NCBI GenBank assembly: GCA_016871495.1
Contig: VHDF01000048.1
Location: 1-33,244 of the forward strand
Direction: 5' to 3'
Source: Verrucomicrobiota bacterium
GTDB taxonomy: Bacteria > Verrucomicrobiota > Verrucomicrobiia > Limisphaerales > VHDF01
Length of the DNA: 33,244 bases
Part shown: positions 1 through 9,200 of the stretch, one piece after another
Layout of the letters: each line of letters opens with the position of its first letter
Numbering within the stretch: the stretch's first letter is position 1
Position numbers and translations under genes: made by a program
Notes under the pieces: generated by a model
What the model was told of the DNA's origin: nothing
What the model saw: only the letters and a program-made list of their open reading frames with translations
The model's database searches: none

Positions 1-532
1 CAAGCAACAGGTGCTCGACTTGCACGCCGATCGCATGAGCACTCATCATATGGCCAGCAATCAACTGCGGCTGTGGCTGTCGGCTTTCGCCTATTTGCTC
101 ATGGAACGAGTGCGCACCCTGGGCTTGGCTGGAACAGAACTGGCCCAAGCCACGGTCGGCACGATTGGGTTGCACCTCATGAAAGTGGCGGCCCAGGTGA
201 CCGTGAGCGTGCGCCGGGTCTACATTCAGATCAGCAGCGCCTTTGCGAGGCAGGAGCTTTTTCGACTCTGCCAGCAGCGGCTGATGGCCGCGGCCTTGTG
301 GAGTGATTAGCCGCCGACACCACAACCCGTAGGCGATTGGGATTCGGAAAATCTCCGAAGGCTGCGCCGTCGTCAAAAACGCCCGCAAAGTCGAGTTTTC
401 ACCCGCGATACCGCCGTTCCCCCTTGTCGTCACCCCCCCACCAGCCCTCCAACGCCCATTCCGCCGCGTCTCAGGAAAATCTTGCCCTCCAAATTCCTAA
501 AATCGATCGCGCCATGAAATATGCGGGCTAGG
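1..532 (+). mobile_element. Right end of an IS1380-family insertion sequence (left part outside window)
   Basis: The window opens inside a transposase frame that ends at 310. About 220 bases further on, at 513-532, lies a sequence whose reverse complement begins CCTAGCCCGCATATTTCATG, which resembles the terminal inverted repeats of IS1380-family elements. I place the element's right boundary at 532. The region 311-512 holds no convincing gene. The left inverted repeat and the target duplication cannot be checked because they lie outside the window. The next gene starts only about 60 bases beyond this boundary. Confidence 0.6.
2..310 (+). CDS. IS1380-family transposase, C-terminal fragment (5' end outside window)
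   Basis: The frame is open from the first bases of the window and stops with TGA at 308-310, so only about 102 C-terminal residues are present. The stretch with NQLRLWLSAFAYLLMERVR, followed by a QATVGTIGLHLMKVAAQV-like segment and then VSVRRV, is the characteristic C-terminus of IS1380 DDE transposases (Transposase DDE group 1), where NQLRLW precedes an alpha-helical tail that follows the catalytic core. The catalytic DDE residues themselves lie upstream and cannot be seen. The enzyme would catalyse cut-and-paste movement of the element. Whether the full gene is intact is unknown from this window. The ATG at 11 is internal to the gene, not its start. Confidence 0.8.
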   Translation, partial: KQQVLDLHADRMSTHHMASNQLRLWLSAFAYLLMERVRTLGLAGTELAQATVGTIGLHLMKVAAQVTVSVRRVYIQISSAFARQELFRLCQQRLMAAALWSD

Positions 533-592
533 ACATTCCGTTGACGCGAGGGCGCGCGCGCAGATAACGTCTCAGGCAACAAACACGCGCCC

Positions 593-1321
593 ATGCTCGA
601 AGTCATCGAAAAACTCCTCATCCTGCAGGATCGCGATCGGAAGTTGCACCGCTTGCGCCGGGAACTCGAGGAAGTGGCCATCGAACGGCAGTCCGCGCAA
701 ACCCGGAGCTCGTCCGCTCAAACCAAGGTCGATCAGGCCAAGCTCGCCGCCCGGCATCTTGAGTCCGAGCGCAAGAAGCTCGAGCTCGAAGTGGAGGCCA
801 AGAAGAGCCAGATCGAAAAGTACGCCTCCCAGCAGCTGCAAACCAAGAAGAACGAGGAGTACCGGGCGCTGGCGCACGAGATCGAGACCTGCAAACAGGC
901 GATCCTCAAATTGGACGACGCCCAGATTGAGTTCATGGAAAAGGCCGAAGTGGCCCAACACGCGCTCCACGCCGCCAACAAGGAACTCGCCGAGGCCAAG
1001 AGCCACGCCGACAAGTTGATGGCCGATCTCGGCGTTCGAGAATCCAATCTCAAGAAGGAGTTGGAAGGCTTGGCCTCAAGCCGGGAAGCATTGGCTGGAG
1101 CGGTGGAGGAAGGCACGCGTGGCCGTTACGAGCGCCTGCTCAAGCACAAAGGCGAGAACGCGGTGGTGGGCGTGGACCGGCGCGCTTGCGGCGGGTGCCA
1201 CATGAAGTTGCCTTTCCAGATCATCGTCAGCTGCCAGGGCCAGCAAGAAGTCATGACCTGCCCCAATTGCGGCCGCATCCTTTATTATACCCGCGAAATG
1301 TTGCTTGAGGCGGCCGATTAA
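593..1321 (+). CDS. Zinc-ribbon coiled-coil protein (zf-RING_7 / CdsZ-like)
   Basis: This 242-residue protein is almost entirely charged coiled coil from about residue 5 to 180 (heptad-rich segments such as LDDAQIEFMEKAEVAQHAL). It ends in a C4 zinc ribbon: CGGC at 199-202 and CPNC at 223-226, followed by GRILYY. This arrangement is the signature of the widespread family of putative nucleic-acid-binding zinc-ribbon proteins, with about 240 residues typical. Chlamydial CdsZ (CT398) is a characterised relative that binds RpoN and type III secretion parts; whether that applies here is unknown. No signal peptide is visible, so it should be cytoplasmic. The ATG at 593 is the only sensible start. 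It stands alone, 60 bases after the IS1380 right end, so its promoter must lie in that short gap or in the element. Confidence 0.85.
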   Translation: MLEVIEKLLILQDRDRKLHRLRRELEEVAIERQSAQTRSSSAQTKVDQAKLAARHLESERKKLELEVEAKKSQIEKYASQQLQTKKNEEYRALAHEIETCKQAILKLDDAQIEFMEKAEVAQHALHAANKELAEAKSHADKLMADLGVRESNLKKELEGLASSREALAGAVEEGTRGRYERLLKHKGENAVVGVDRRACGGCHMKLPFQIIVSCQGQQEVMTCPNCGRILYYTREMLLEAAD

Positions 1322-1377
1322 GGGACGTTCCAACGGCGAGGGTCTTCGAGCAGCAGCTCTCACTTTGACTGATCAAG

Positions 1378-1451
1378 GTAGGGCGCGCACTCCGCTGCGC
1401 GCCGAAACCGGGTGTTTCCCAAGGCGGCGCGCACGGAGTGACGCGCCCTAC
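1378..1451. repeat. Imperfect inverted repeat, probable dispersed intergenic palindrome
   Basis: The left arm at about 1378-1404 (GTAGGGCGCGCACTCCGCTG...) is matched by an inverted right arm at about 1425-1451 (...CGGAGTGACGCGCCCTAC), with a loop of roughly 20 bases. The arms differ at a few positions. The element sits alone in the 252-base gap between two plus-strand genes. It looks like one of the multicopy GGGCGCGTCACTCCG-type palindromes scattered between genes in verrucomicrobial genomes. Only this copy is in the window, so repetition elsewhere is inference. It could fold as a transcript end, but there is no T run. Confidence 0.65.
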
Positions 1452-1573
1452 CCACCAAAATGAGAACGAATGAGGGTTTGAGTCTGCCCCTTGCAATGTG
1501 GCGGTGCCTCGGCTAATCATGATCGTCCAGCGGCGCTCCGGGGAACTCCGGGGCCGTACGCTCGTGTTTGATC

Positions 1574-2938
1574 ATGAAAAGCCAGACCGAAACCATTGAT
1601 TTGAACCGCCGGGATTTTCTCCGCGATGGCTCCTTCGCCTCATTGATGGTGATGCTGGGCACCGTGGAGTTGCGAGCGCAGAACGTGCCGGACCCTAAAG
1701 TCGAGAAGACGTATGCGGGGGATCCCGTCAACGTCGCTCTCATCGGGTGCGGCCAGCACGGGCGGGAAATCCTGCGGCACCTGGCCTTGCTGGGAAACGC
1801 CTCGGTGGTCGCCACTTGCGACACCTACCCCGCGATGCTCCGCAGGACCAAGGATCTCGCGCCGAAGGCGGAGCCCACGGAGGACTACAAGCAGGTGCTT
1901 GGACGCAAAGACGTGGAAGCGGTCGTCATCGCCACACCGTCGCACCAACACAAACAGATCGTGCTGGACGCCCTGGCGGCGGGCAAACACGTCTATTGCG
2001 AGGCGCCGCTGGCCAACACGATTGAGGACGCGCGGGCCATTGCCAAAGCAGCCCAGGATCACCCTAGGTTCGTGTTTCAAAGCGGACTACAAATGCGGTC
2101 GGATCCGCAGCGGCGGTTCTTGCTGGATTTCGTGCGGGCCGGCGCCGCCGGGCGCAATGTCTATGCACGGGCTCAGTGGCAAAAGAAAACCAGCTGGCGG
2201 CAGGCCTCGCCGAATCCCGAGCGCGAGCTCGCGGTGAACTGGCGGCTCCGTTCCGAAACCTCGCTGGGGTTGGTGGGAGAAATCGGGATGCATCAGATCG
2301 ATGTGCTGGGTTGGTTCATGAATGCCCGTCCCGTGGCGGTGACCGGCCATGGCCACATCGTGCAGTGGAACGACGGCCGGGACGTGCCGGATACCGTGCA
2401 TGCGTCTTTTGAGTTTCCGGGCCATGTGATGCTCAATTACAGCGCCTCACTGGCGAACTCGTTTGACGCTGATTACGAGATGATTTACGGCACTGACGCG
2501 GCCGTCATGCTCCGGCAGAACAAGGCCTGGATGTTCAAGGAAGTGGACGCGCCCTTGCTCGGGTGGGAGGTGTACGCGCGCAAAGACACTTTTTACAAGG
2601 AAACGGGCATCGCCCTGGTGGCCAACGCCACCAAGCTCGTGGCTCAAGGCGACAAGCCCGTCGAGGAAGCGCCTTTTGCGGAGAACCCGCTCCATTTCGC
2701 GTTGGAATCGTTCTTGATCAACGTGAACGAGTTGAAGACCGGTGTGGAAGACTTCAACGCCACCTTCAACCCCAACGACACGCCCGCTTTGGTCAAATAT
2801 CTCGCCTCGATCAAGCGGCAGCCCGCCGCGGGCTATCGCGAAGGCTACGAGGCAGCCGTGACCGCCATCGTCGCCAATCAGGCCATCCAGAAAAGGACAC
2901 GCATTCCCTTCAGCAAGGAATGGTTCGACATCGGCTGA
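1574..2938 (+). CDS. Gfo/Idh/MocA-family oxidoreductase, Tat-type signal, variant active site
   Basis: A 454-residue NAD(P)-dependent oxidoreductase of the Gfo/Idh/MocA family, whose members usually oxidise or reduce sugars and cyclitols. The N-terminus carries a twin-arginine-like NRRDFLRDGSFASLMVML segment ending near LRAQ, so export or membrane attachment is likely. A Rossmann fold begins at VALIGCGQHG (about residues 55-64). The motif that normally reads EKP reads CEAPLA here, with Ala144 in the lysine position. The second domain has GEIGMHQID with His240 in place. I chose ATG 1574; a TTG two codons earlier is possible but weaker. It is monocistronic or loosely linked to the YceI gene 38 bases downstream. 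The missing lysine may mean altered chemistry or loss of dehydrogenase activity. Confidence 0.88.
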   Translation: MKSQTETIDLNRRDFLRDGSFASLMVMLGTVELRAQNVPDPKVEKTYAGDPVNVALIGCGQHGREILRHLALLGNASVVATCDTYPAMLRRTKDLAPKAEPTEDYKQVLGRKDVEAVVIATPSHQHKQIVLDALAAGKHVYCEAPLANTIEDARAIAKAAQDHPRFVFQSGLQMRSDPQRRFLLDFVRAGAAGRNVYARAQWQKKTSWRQASPNPERELAVNWRLRSETSLGLVGEIGMHQIDVLGWFMNARPVAVTGHGHIVQWNDGRDVPDTVHASFEFPGHVMLNYSASLANSFDADYEMIYGTDAAVMLRQNKAWMFKEVDAPLLGWEVYARKDTFYKETGIALVANATKLVAQGDKPVEEAPFAENPLHFALESFLINVNELKTGVEDFNATFNPNDTPALVKYLASIKRQPAAGYREGYEAAVTAIVANQAIQKRTRIPFSKEWFDIG

Positions 2939-2976
2939 AGAATTCGAGCGCCTGCCGCGTCTCACTGAAAAGAACT

Positions 2977-3621
2977 ATGCAATTCACCTCGCGCACCGCC
3001 ACCGCCCTCGCTGCCTGCTTGCTGGCCGCCGGCCTGTTCGTTTCCGCCCATGCCCAGGACAGGGTCAAGTACGAGTCCCAGCCGGGCAGCAAGGTGAAGC
3101 TGGACGGAACTTCGAACATCCACGACTGGACCGTGGAAAGCCAGATCATCGCGGGCTTCATGGAGTGGGAGTCGAGTTATCCGCTTGATCCCTCGCAAGC
3201 CACGCCGCCCGCGCTGAAGGTGGTGCCCAAAGTTGAGGTCTCCATCCCGGTGCGCACGCTCAAGAGCGGCAAAACGCTCATGGACAAGGTCATGTACGAG
3301 GCCATCAAGCAAACCGAGCACCCGAAGATCGAATATAAACTCAAGGAAATGACCCTGAGCAAGGAGGCCCGCAAGGCCGGGGATCCGATCAAGTTCGACA
3401 CGAAGGGCGAACTCACGGTTTCAGGCAAGACCAAGCCGATCTCGATGGTCGTGGCCATTGAGAAAGGTGACGGTGATGCCTTGAAGGCCAGGGGAGCGAC
3501 ACCGGTGAAGATGACCGACTTCGGCATCGCCCCGCCGGCCCCGAAAGTCGCCCTGGGCATGATCAAGACCAGCGAGGAAGTCAAAGTCACTTTCGAGTGG
3601 ATCACGAAGAAAGCTCCGTAA
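2977..3621 (+). CDS. YceI-family periplasmic lipid-binding-like protein
   Basis: This is a 214-residue secreted protein. Residues 1-25 form a clear Sec signal peptide (TALAACLLAAGLFVSAHAQ, cut after AHA). The mature part matches the YceI lipocalin-like beta barrel: GSKVKLDGTSNIHDWTVE near the start, an internal IPVRTLKSG...DKVMYEAIKQTEHPKIEYK segment, GELTVSGKTKPISM, and a closing MIKTSEEVKVTFEWI strand. Family members bind isoprenoid or other long-chain lipids in the periplasm and are linked to stress responses; the ligand here cannot be read from sequence. The start at ATG 2977 follows GAAAAGAAC. The open frame extends upstream to 2563, but that part is a shadow of the oxidoreductase gene. 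A hairpin terminator follows. Confidence 0.9.
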   Translation: MQFTSRTATALAACLLAAGLFVSAHAQDRVKYESQPGSKVKLDGTSNIHDWTVESQIIAGFMEWESSYPLDPSQATPPALKVVPKVEVSIPVRTLKSGKTLMDKVMYEAIKQTEHPKIEYKLKEMTLSKEARKAGDPIKFDTKGELTVSGKTKPISMVVAIEKGDGDALKARGATPVKMTDFGIAPPAPKVALGMIKTSEEVKVTFEWITKKAP

Positions 3622-3642
3622 GCGGGCTGATGCCTCTTTCTT

Positions 3643-3677
3643 GGCAAACGCCCGGCCCCGCGCGCCGGGCGTTTTGC
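3643..3677 (+). terminator. Rho-independent-type terminator after the YceI gene
   Basis: GCAAACGCCCGGC pairs with GCCGGGCGTTTTGC across a short GC-rich loop, with one bulged base. The right arm contains a short T run (GTTTTGCTT). It begins about 22 bases after the stop of the YceI gene and precedes mnmA. Confidence 0.65.
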
Positions 3678-3748
3678 TTGGGAGAGCACTCGGTCTTGCG
3701 CTTCGATCCCGAGCTTACTCCTGATCCGTCCCCACGAGGCATCGTCCC

Positions 3749-4849
3749 ATGCCGGAAACCCAAAAACCGCGAGTCGTCGTCGGATTAAGCGGAGGCGTTG
3801 ATTCCTCGGCGGCGGCGGCTTTGCTCCTTGAGCAAGGCTACGACGTGGTGGGCGTCACCCTCAAACTCTGGCCGCAGGATTGCATTTCACGGGCGGAAGA
3901 CAAGTGCTGCGGCCCGCAAGCGGTCATGGACGCCCGTTCCGTCGCGCTCAAGTTGGGCATCCCCTTTTACCTCATCGACGAGGCCGCGGATTTTCAGAAA
4001 GAAGTCATTGCGTATTTTGCGGAGGAATACCGGGCGGGCCGGACGCCGAATCCCTGCGTGATGTGCAATGAGAAACTGAAGTTCGGGACCTTGATTCGCC
4101 GGGCGGGGCAGTTGGGCGCCGATTACATCGCCACGGGGCATTACGCGCGCGTCGAGCATGCGGGGAACGGCGGGCGGGTGCTTTTGCGGCGCGGACGGGA
4201 TCCGCGCAAGGATCAAAGTTATTTTCTTTTTTCGCTGCGGCAGGATCAACTGGCGCGTGCGTTGTTTCCCTTGGGAGAACTGAACAAGACCGAAACCCGC
4301 GGCGTTGCTCGCGATCACTCGCTTCGCACGTCGGAAAAAGAGGAAAGCATGGAGATTTGCTTCGTGCCGGACAACGACTACGGGAAGTTTCTCGAGCAAT
4401 CCAAACTGGTGGAGAAGCACAAGGGAGAGATCGTCAACACCCGGGGCGAGGTGCTCGGACGTCATGACGGCATCGAGTTTTACACGATTGGCCAGCGCAA
4501 GGGGCTGGGGCTGTCGAGTCCGAAGCCCCTTTACGTTTTGGAGTTGGATCCGGCGCGCAATCGCGTGGTGGTGGGAGACGAATCCCAATTGGACAAAGCG
4601 GAGTTCCTGATCGAGCGTTGCAATTGGATTCCGTTTGAAACGCCGCAACCGAGCATCGAAGCCATGGCCAAGATTCGCTACAATCATCCCGGCACGCCGG
4701 CCACCATCCTCCCCATGGAGGCGGGCCGGGCAAGAGTCATCTTGCACGAGCCGCAACGAGCCATTACGCCCGGCCAGGCCTGCGTGCTTTATCAGGATGA
4801 CTTGGTCGTGGGGGGGGGCTGGATCGCCGGGGGCGGGCGGGCTGCTTGA
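3749..4849 (+). CDS. mnmA: tRNA-specific 2-thiouridylase MnmA
   Basis: This 366-residue cytoplasmic enzyme puts sulfur on C2 of the wobble uridine (U34) of tRNAs for Lys, Glu and Gln. It adenylates the base with ATP and takes sulfur from a persulfide relay. The PP-loop SGGVDSS is at residues 14-20. The first catalytic cysteine, Cys103, lies in TPNPCVMCN and the second, Cys204, in ESMEICFV. Both positions match the two cysteines of E. coli MnmA (102 and 199). GHYAR, KDQSYFL and GQRKGLG are also present, and the C-terminal beta-barrel domain ends at WIAGG. Length is normal for the family. ATG 3749 is the first start that keeps the PP-loop spacing. The gene stands between a terminator and an unrelated exported protein 25 bases downstream. 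Confidence 0.97.
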   Translation: MPETQKPRVVVGLSGGVDSSAAAALLLEQGYDVVGVTLKLWPQDCISRAEDKCCGPQAVMDARSVALKLGIPFYLIDEAADFQKEVIAYFAEEYRAGRTPNPCVMCNEKLKFGTLIRRAGQLGADYIATGHYARVEHAGNGGRVLLRRGRDPRKDQSYFLFSLRQDQLARALFPLGELNKTETRGVARDHSLRTSEKEESMEICFVPDNDYGKFLEQSKLVEKHKGEIVNTRGEVLGRHDGIEFYTIGQRKGLGLSSPKPLYVLELDPARNRVVVGDESQLDKAEFLIERCNWIPFETPQPSIEAMAKIRYNHPGTPATILPMEAGRARVILHEPQRAITPGQACVLYQDDLVVGGGWIAGGGRAA

Positions 4850-4874
4850 GGCTCGGAGGGGGTTGATCAGAACG

Positions 4875-5861
4875 ATGAGCTCGCCGCTCGGGTCAGCTTT
4901 GGGTTCGGACGCCCTTGCAAGAACTTGGCGGCGAGCCAGCACGTTCCGGTTGAGTCTGGCCGCCCTGCTTCTCGGATGGTTGAGCGGCGGAGCCCTCGGC
5001 GACGAGAAAGCAGCCGAACCGTTGAACTGCGTGGGGATTGAAAATGCATTTCGCGTCACGCCCAGGATCTATTCGGGAGGCCATCCGGAAGGCGAACCGG
5101 CGTTTGCTCAACTGCGCGATTGGGGGATCAAGACGATTATCTCTGTCGATGGAACGAAGCCGGACCCTGAGACGGCGGCCCGTTACGGCCTGCGTTACGT
5201 GCATTTGCCCCACGGATACGAAGGCATTCCGTCCAACATCGTGCTCCGTTTGATCAAGGCCGTCTCGACCGTGAACGGCCCGGTCTTCGTTCATTGCCAT
5301 CACGGACGCCATCGTGTCGCGGCGGCGGTGGGGGTCATTTGCCAGGGAACCGAAGGGTGGACGCCGGAACGTGCCCTGGCCTGGATGAAGCAAGCGGGCA
5401 CCTCGCCCGATTACCCAGGCCTCTTCCGTGTGAACGCCGAGTTCAAACCGCCTCGCCGCGAGGACTTGGAACGTGTGTCGCCCGATTTTCCGGCGGTGGC
5501 GATCGTTCCGCGGACCGTCGAAACCATGGCGGGCATTGATCAAGCTTGGGACCGGCTCAAGGCGTTTCAGAAACAAGGCTGGGTGGAGGAGAACCTGCGC
5601 ACGGAGGGTTCGCCGGCGGCGATGGCCCTGATCCTCGCCGAATCCTATCGGGAAATGTGGCGCCTGGGAGGAAGTGTGGTCGAAAGGGAAGGATTTCGCG
5701 ACGCGTTGCGGGCTGCGGAACAAGGCGCGAGGGAGCTCTATGAAACCTTGCGCCTGGACCTCCCTGCCCGAGGTCCGGATTGGAAGCGAACGCTGGGAGA
5801 GGTCATGAACAAGGCCGGGCGGCACTGCGCGGAATGTCACCAACGATTTCGGGATCGGTGA
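4875..5861 (+). CDS. Exported tyrosine-phosphatase-like protein with C-terminal cytochrome c'-like heme motif
   Basis: This 328-residue protein has an N-terminal signal peptide (hydrophobic FRLSLAALLLGWLSGGALG, about residues 22-41). Residues about 50-190 form a dual-specificity/tyrosine phosphatase-like domain with the P-loop VHCHHGRHRVAAAVG, fitting HCX5R with Cys141 and Arg147. The segment PHGYEGIP precedes it where such enzymes usually carry the general acid; here a Glu stands near that place. Residues about 205-328 are alpha-helical and end in HCAECHQRFR (Cys318, Cys321, His322). A CXXCH this close to the end, followed by FR, is typical of cytochrome c'/c556 four-helix bundles. Together this suggests a periplasmic phosphatase-like domain fused to a c-type heme domain. 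The substrate is unknown. ATG 4875 was chosen because it leaves a complete signal peptide. Confidence 0.8.
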   Translation: MSSPLGSALGSDALARTWRRASTFRLSLAALLLGWLSGGALGDEKAAEPLNCVGIENAFRVTPRIYSGGHPEGEPAFAQLRDWGIKTIISVDGTKPDPETAARYGLRYVHLPHGYEGIPSNIVLRLIKAVSTVNGPVFVHCHHGRHRVAAAVGVICQGTEGWTPERALAWMKQAGTSPDYPGLFRVNAEFKPPRREDLERVSPDFPAVAIVPRTVETMAGIDQAWDRLKAFQKQGWVEENLRTEGSPAAMALILAESYREMWRLGGSVVEREGFRDALRAAEQGARELYETLRLDLPARGPDWKRTLGEVMNKAGRHCAECHQRFRDR

Positions 5862-6224
5862 GACCCGCGCCATGCGGTGCCGGGGCACGGGGTCAGTCGG
5901 TGCTTCCCAAGGTTTTCTGTCGTGTGGTGCAGGCTGCCCAGCCTGCCGTATCGCCGACGGCCCGTCGGCCCGGCGGGTGAAGAACGAGGCCCTTCCAGGT
6001 TCTCCACGCGCCTGGTTTCCTTCGTCGCCCCGCAGGCTGGGCAGCCTGCGAAACAGCAGACAAGGCTGTCTGCGTTACCTCGACAACCCGGTCACCGACA
6101 AACTCTAGATGCACCGGGGGTCGGTCAGCAGAGCAAAACAGGATCGACGAGCGGGGGGGATTCCGGCATCCTCCCCAGGTCTCCACTACCCATGGTCCAT
6201 CGAGTTCAACCGATGCATGCGACG
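5862..6224. other. Repeat-rich intergenic spacer without a convincing gene
   Basis: The frame of the downstream PSD1 gene stays open back to 5877, but the translation upstream of about 6192 lacks family similarity. Most of the stretch is inverted-repeat DNA. I see no clear promoter or terminator. Confidence 0.6.
5929..6073. repeat. Inverted pair of near-palindromic repeats
   Basis: GCAGGCTGCCCAGCCTGC at 5929-5946 recurs as its exact reverse complement GCAGGCTGGGCAGCCTGC at 6032-6049. Each copy is itself nearly palindromic. A further hairpin, GCAGACA-AGGC-TGTCTGC, lies at about 6056-6073 right beside the second copy. The set could fold as one long stem about 85 bases apart or as three small hairpins. 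The pattern looks like dispersed intergenic repeats seen in verrucomicrobial genomes, but copy number cannot be checked here. Confidence 0.7.
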
Positions 6225-9200
6225 ATGCGAATCCGCTTCGTCATGGCCGGGGCGATCGCATGGAGCCTGGCTATGGCAGCACCAGCGACGGCGAACGAGC
6301 TGCCTCCGGCTCGAACCGAGCCGGTCCATTTCCTCGAGGACGTGCGCCCTCTCCTCTCGGCCCGCTGTTACGAGTGTCACGGTCCGGACAAACAGAAGGG
6401 CGGCTTGCGGCTCGACGACAAGCGCGCGGCGATGCGAGGCGGCGACAGTGGACCATCGATCGTGCCGGGCACGAGCGCCCAAAGCCTTTTGCTCCAGCGC
6501 GTGGCGGGGCTGAAGGCGGACGAGATCATGCCGCCCAAGGGCAAGCCCTTGTCGAAAGAGGAGGTGAGCCTGCTCAGAGGGTGGATCGAGCAAGGCGCTC
6601 CCTGGCCCGACGAAGCGGGGCGTCCTGCCGGGAGTTCCCATTGGGCGTTCCAGCCTCTGCACCCACCAAACCTCCCAGCCGTGGACAGTCCGGTGGAGGG
6701 CGCTCCCTTGAATCCCGTTGATCGTTTCGTGCGGGCGAAGTTGAAGGCCGCCGGACTTCGTCCGTCGCGTGCCGCCCGACGAGAAACCTTGATTCGCCGG
6801 TTGACGCTGGATTTGCACGGACTGCCACCGAGACCCGATGAAATCGACGCGTTCGTTCGTGATTCCTCGCCGCGGAGTTACGAGGCGCTGGTGGATCGTC
6901 TGTTGGCCTCGCCGCGATATGGCGAGCGGTGGGCGAGGCATTGGCTGGACGTGGCGCGGTACACGGAAAGCCAGGGCTTCGAATACGACAAATTGAGGGA
7001 CAACGCCTGGCACTATCGCGATTATCTCATCGAGAGCTTCAATCGGGACAAGCCTTACGACCAGTTCATGCGCGAGCAGATCGCGGGGGATGTTTTGGAC
7101 CCCCGCTCGAAAGACGCTCTCATCGCCACCAGCCTGCTGGTCTGCGGCCCGTGGGACGAAGCCGGCAACAGCCAGGCCAACGCCACGCAAAAGGCCATCA
7201 CCCGGGAGGAAGAAATGGAAGATTTGGTGGGTGTGGTCGGCCAGACCTTCCTCGGGCTGACGGTCAATTGCGCCCGCTGCCATTCCCATAAGTTCGATCC
7301 GATCCCGCAGGAGGAATACTATCGCGTGCGCGCGGTGTTCGACGGCATCAAGCATGGGGAACGGGTGATCGCCTCGGAAGAGGAGAAAAAGACCCGCGAG
7401 GAGCGCCTGGACCATTTACGACGACTCGGCGGGGAGGCGAGGGAGCGCCGAATGTCCTTCGAAAGTTTGGGCTGGAAACGATGGAGCGCGAGGGTCTCCG
7501 TCGAAGCGAGGTCGGCCGAGACCACACCGCCGCTTGTGCCCGTTTGGAAATTTGCGCATGCCGAGTCCGGCGGAGCGTTGCGAGGAGGCGCGGTGGTTGC
7601 GAGACAAAGCTTGGTCCTGGACCGTCCCGGGAGTTACTTCCAATCCGACCCATTGGATCGCGAGATTCGGGAAAAGACGCTGGAGGCTTGGGTGGCGCTG
7701 GACACCTTGGATCAACGGGGCGGCGGTGTGATTTCGATCGAGAAGGAAGAGGGGCGCGTCTTTGATGCCATCGTCTTTGGGGAGCGGCAGGAGCGCAAAT
7801 GGATTGCAGGCAGCAGTGGATTTGAGCGAACCCGGGATTTGGAAGCGCCCGAAGAAAGCACCGCGCCAGGGGGGGTGGTCCACATGGCGGCGGTGTACGG
7901 CGCCGACGGCACGATCGCTCTGTTCCGGAATGGCGAACCCTATGGCAAACCCTATAAGACGGCCTCGCCACTGCAATCGTATCCCGCGGGAACCTCCCGC
8001 ATCCTGCTGGGCATGCGGCACAGCGGGGGTGGGAATCCCTACATGACTGGAATCCTTCGCCACGCGGCGCTTTATGATCGCGCCTTAAGTGCGGAGGACG
8101 TTCGGCAACTGTTCCGAAGTTCGGCCAATGCGGTGTCGATGGATGAAATCCTGAGCCAGTTGTCCGAGGGGGAACGAGCCGGGCATCGCGCGGCGCTTGA
8201 GCGCGAGAAACGGCTGCGCCAGGAGATGGAAAGCGTGCGTCCGTCCCCGGTGAGTTATGTGGGCGCCCGAGTGCAGCCTGCGCCGGCCAGGTTCTTGAAG
8301 CGCGGCGATGTCAAATCGCCCGGAGACGTCGTTCGTCCCGGAGCCCTGTCCGTGTTGCTCGGTGCGAACGCTGACTTTGGGCTCGCGGCGGACGCGCCCG
8401 AGGGCGAACGCAGGCGGCGGTTTGCGGACTGGCTCGCGGACCCGGCAAATCCACTGCCCGCCCGGGTGATGGTCAATCGGGTATGGCAATGGCATTTCGG
8501 CCAAGCCTTGGTTTCGACGCCGAACGATTTCGGCTCCAGTGGAAGCAAGCCCACGCATCCCGAGTTGCTTGATTGGCTGGCGTGTTTTTTCAGGGATCAA
8601 GGATGGAGTCTCAAGGCACTGCACAGGGTCATTTTGCTCTCGGCCACCTATCGTCAAGATTCGCATTACGACCCCCATGCGGGCGAAGCCGACGCCGAGA
8701 ACGGGTTGCTCTGGCGTTTTGCGCCCCGGAGATTGGAAGCCGAAGTCATTCGCGACTCGATGCTGACGGCCTCCGGCGAAATGAACTGGGTCATGGGCGG
8801 TCCGAGTTTTCGTCCCTTCGAAGCCCTCAAGTTTCCCGCGAATGCGTATGTTCCGGTGGACAAGACCGGTGCGGATTATAACCGCCGGACGGTCTATCGA
8901 ATGAACGTGAACTCGGGCAAGGAGCCATTGCTGGACGCGTTGGATTGTCCGGATCCGTCCGTAAAAACCCCGCGAAGGGGATCCACCACCACTCCGTTGC
9001 AAGCCCTGGGATTGATGAACAATTCCTTCGTCCTGCGACAGGCCAGGCGTTTGGCCGAACGCTGCGAGGCGAGCGCGGACGGGCGGCCAGCCAGGGCGGT
9101 GGACGAGGCCTATCGCCTGGTGCTGGGCCGTCGGCCCACCGAGCATGAGGCTGGGGCCGCCCTCGTCGTGGCGCGGGAACGCGGCCTTGCCAGTGTCACG

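Noticed and set aside
3887-5059. 390-residue minus-strand open frame
   Set aside because: Antisense to mnmA and the phosphatase gene, both of which have clear motifs.
6186-7415. 409-residue minus-strand open frame
   Set aside because: Antisense to the heme and DUF1549 parts of the PSD1 gene; no family likeness.
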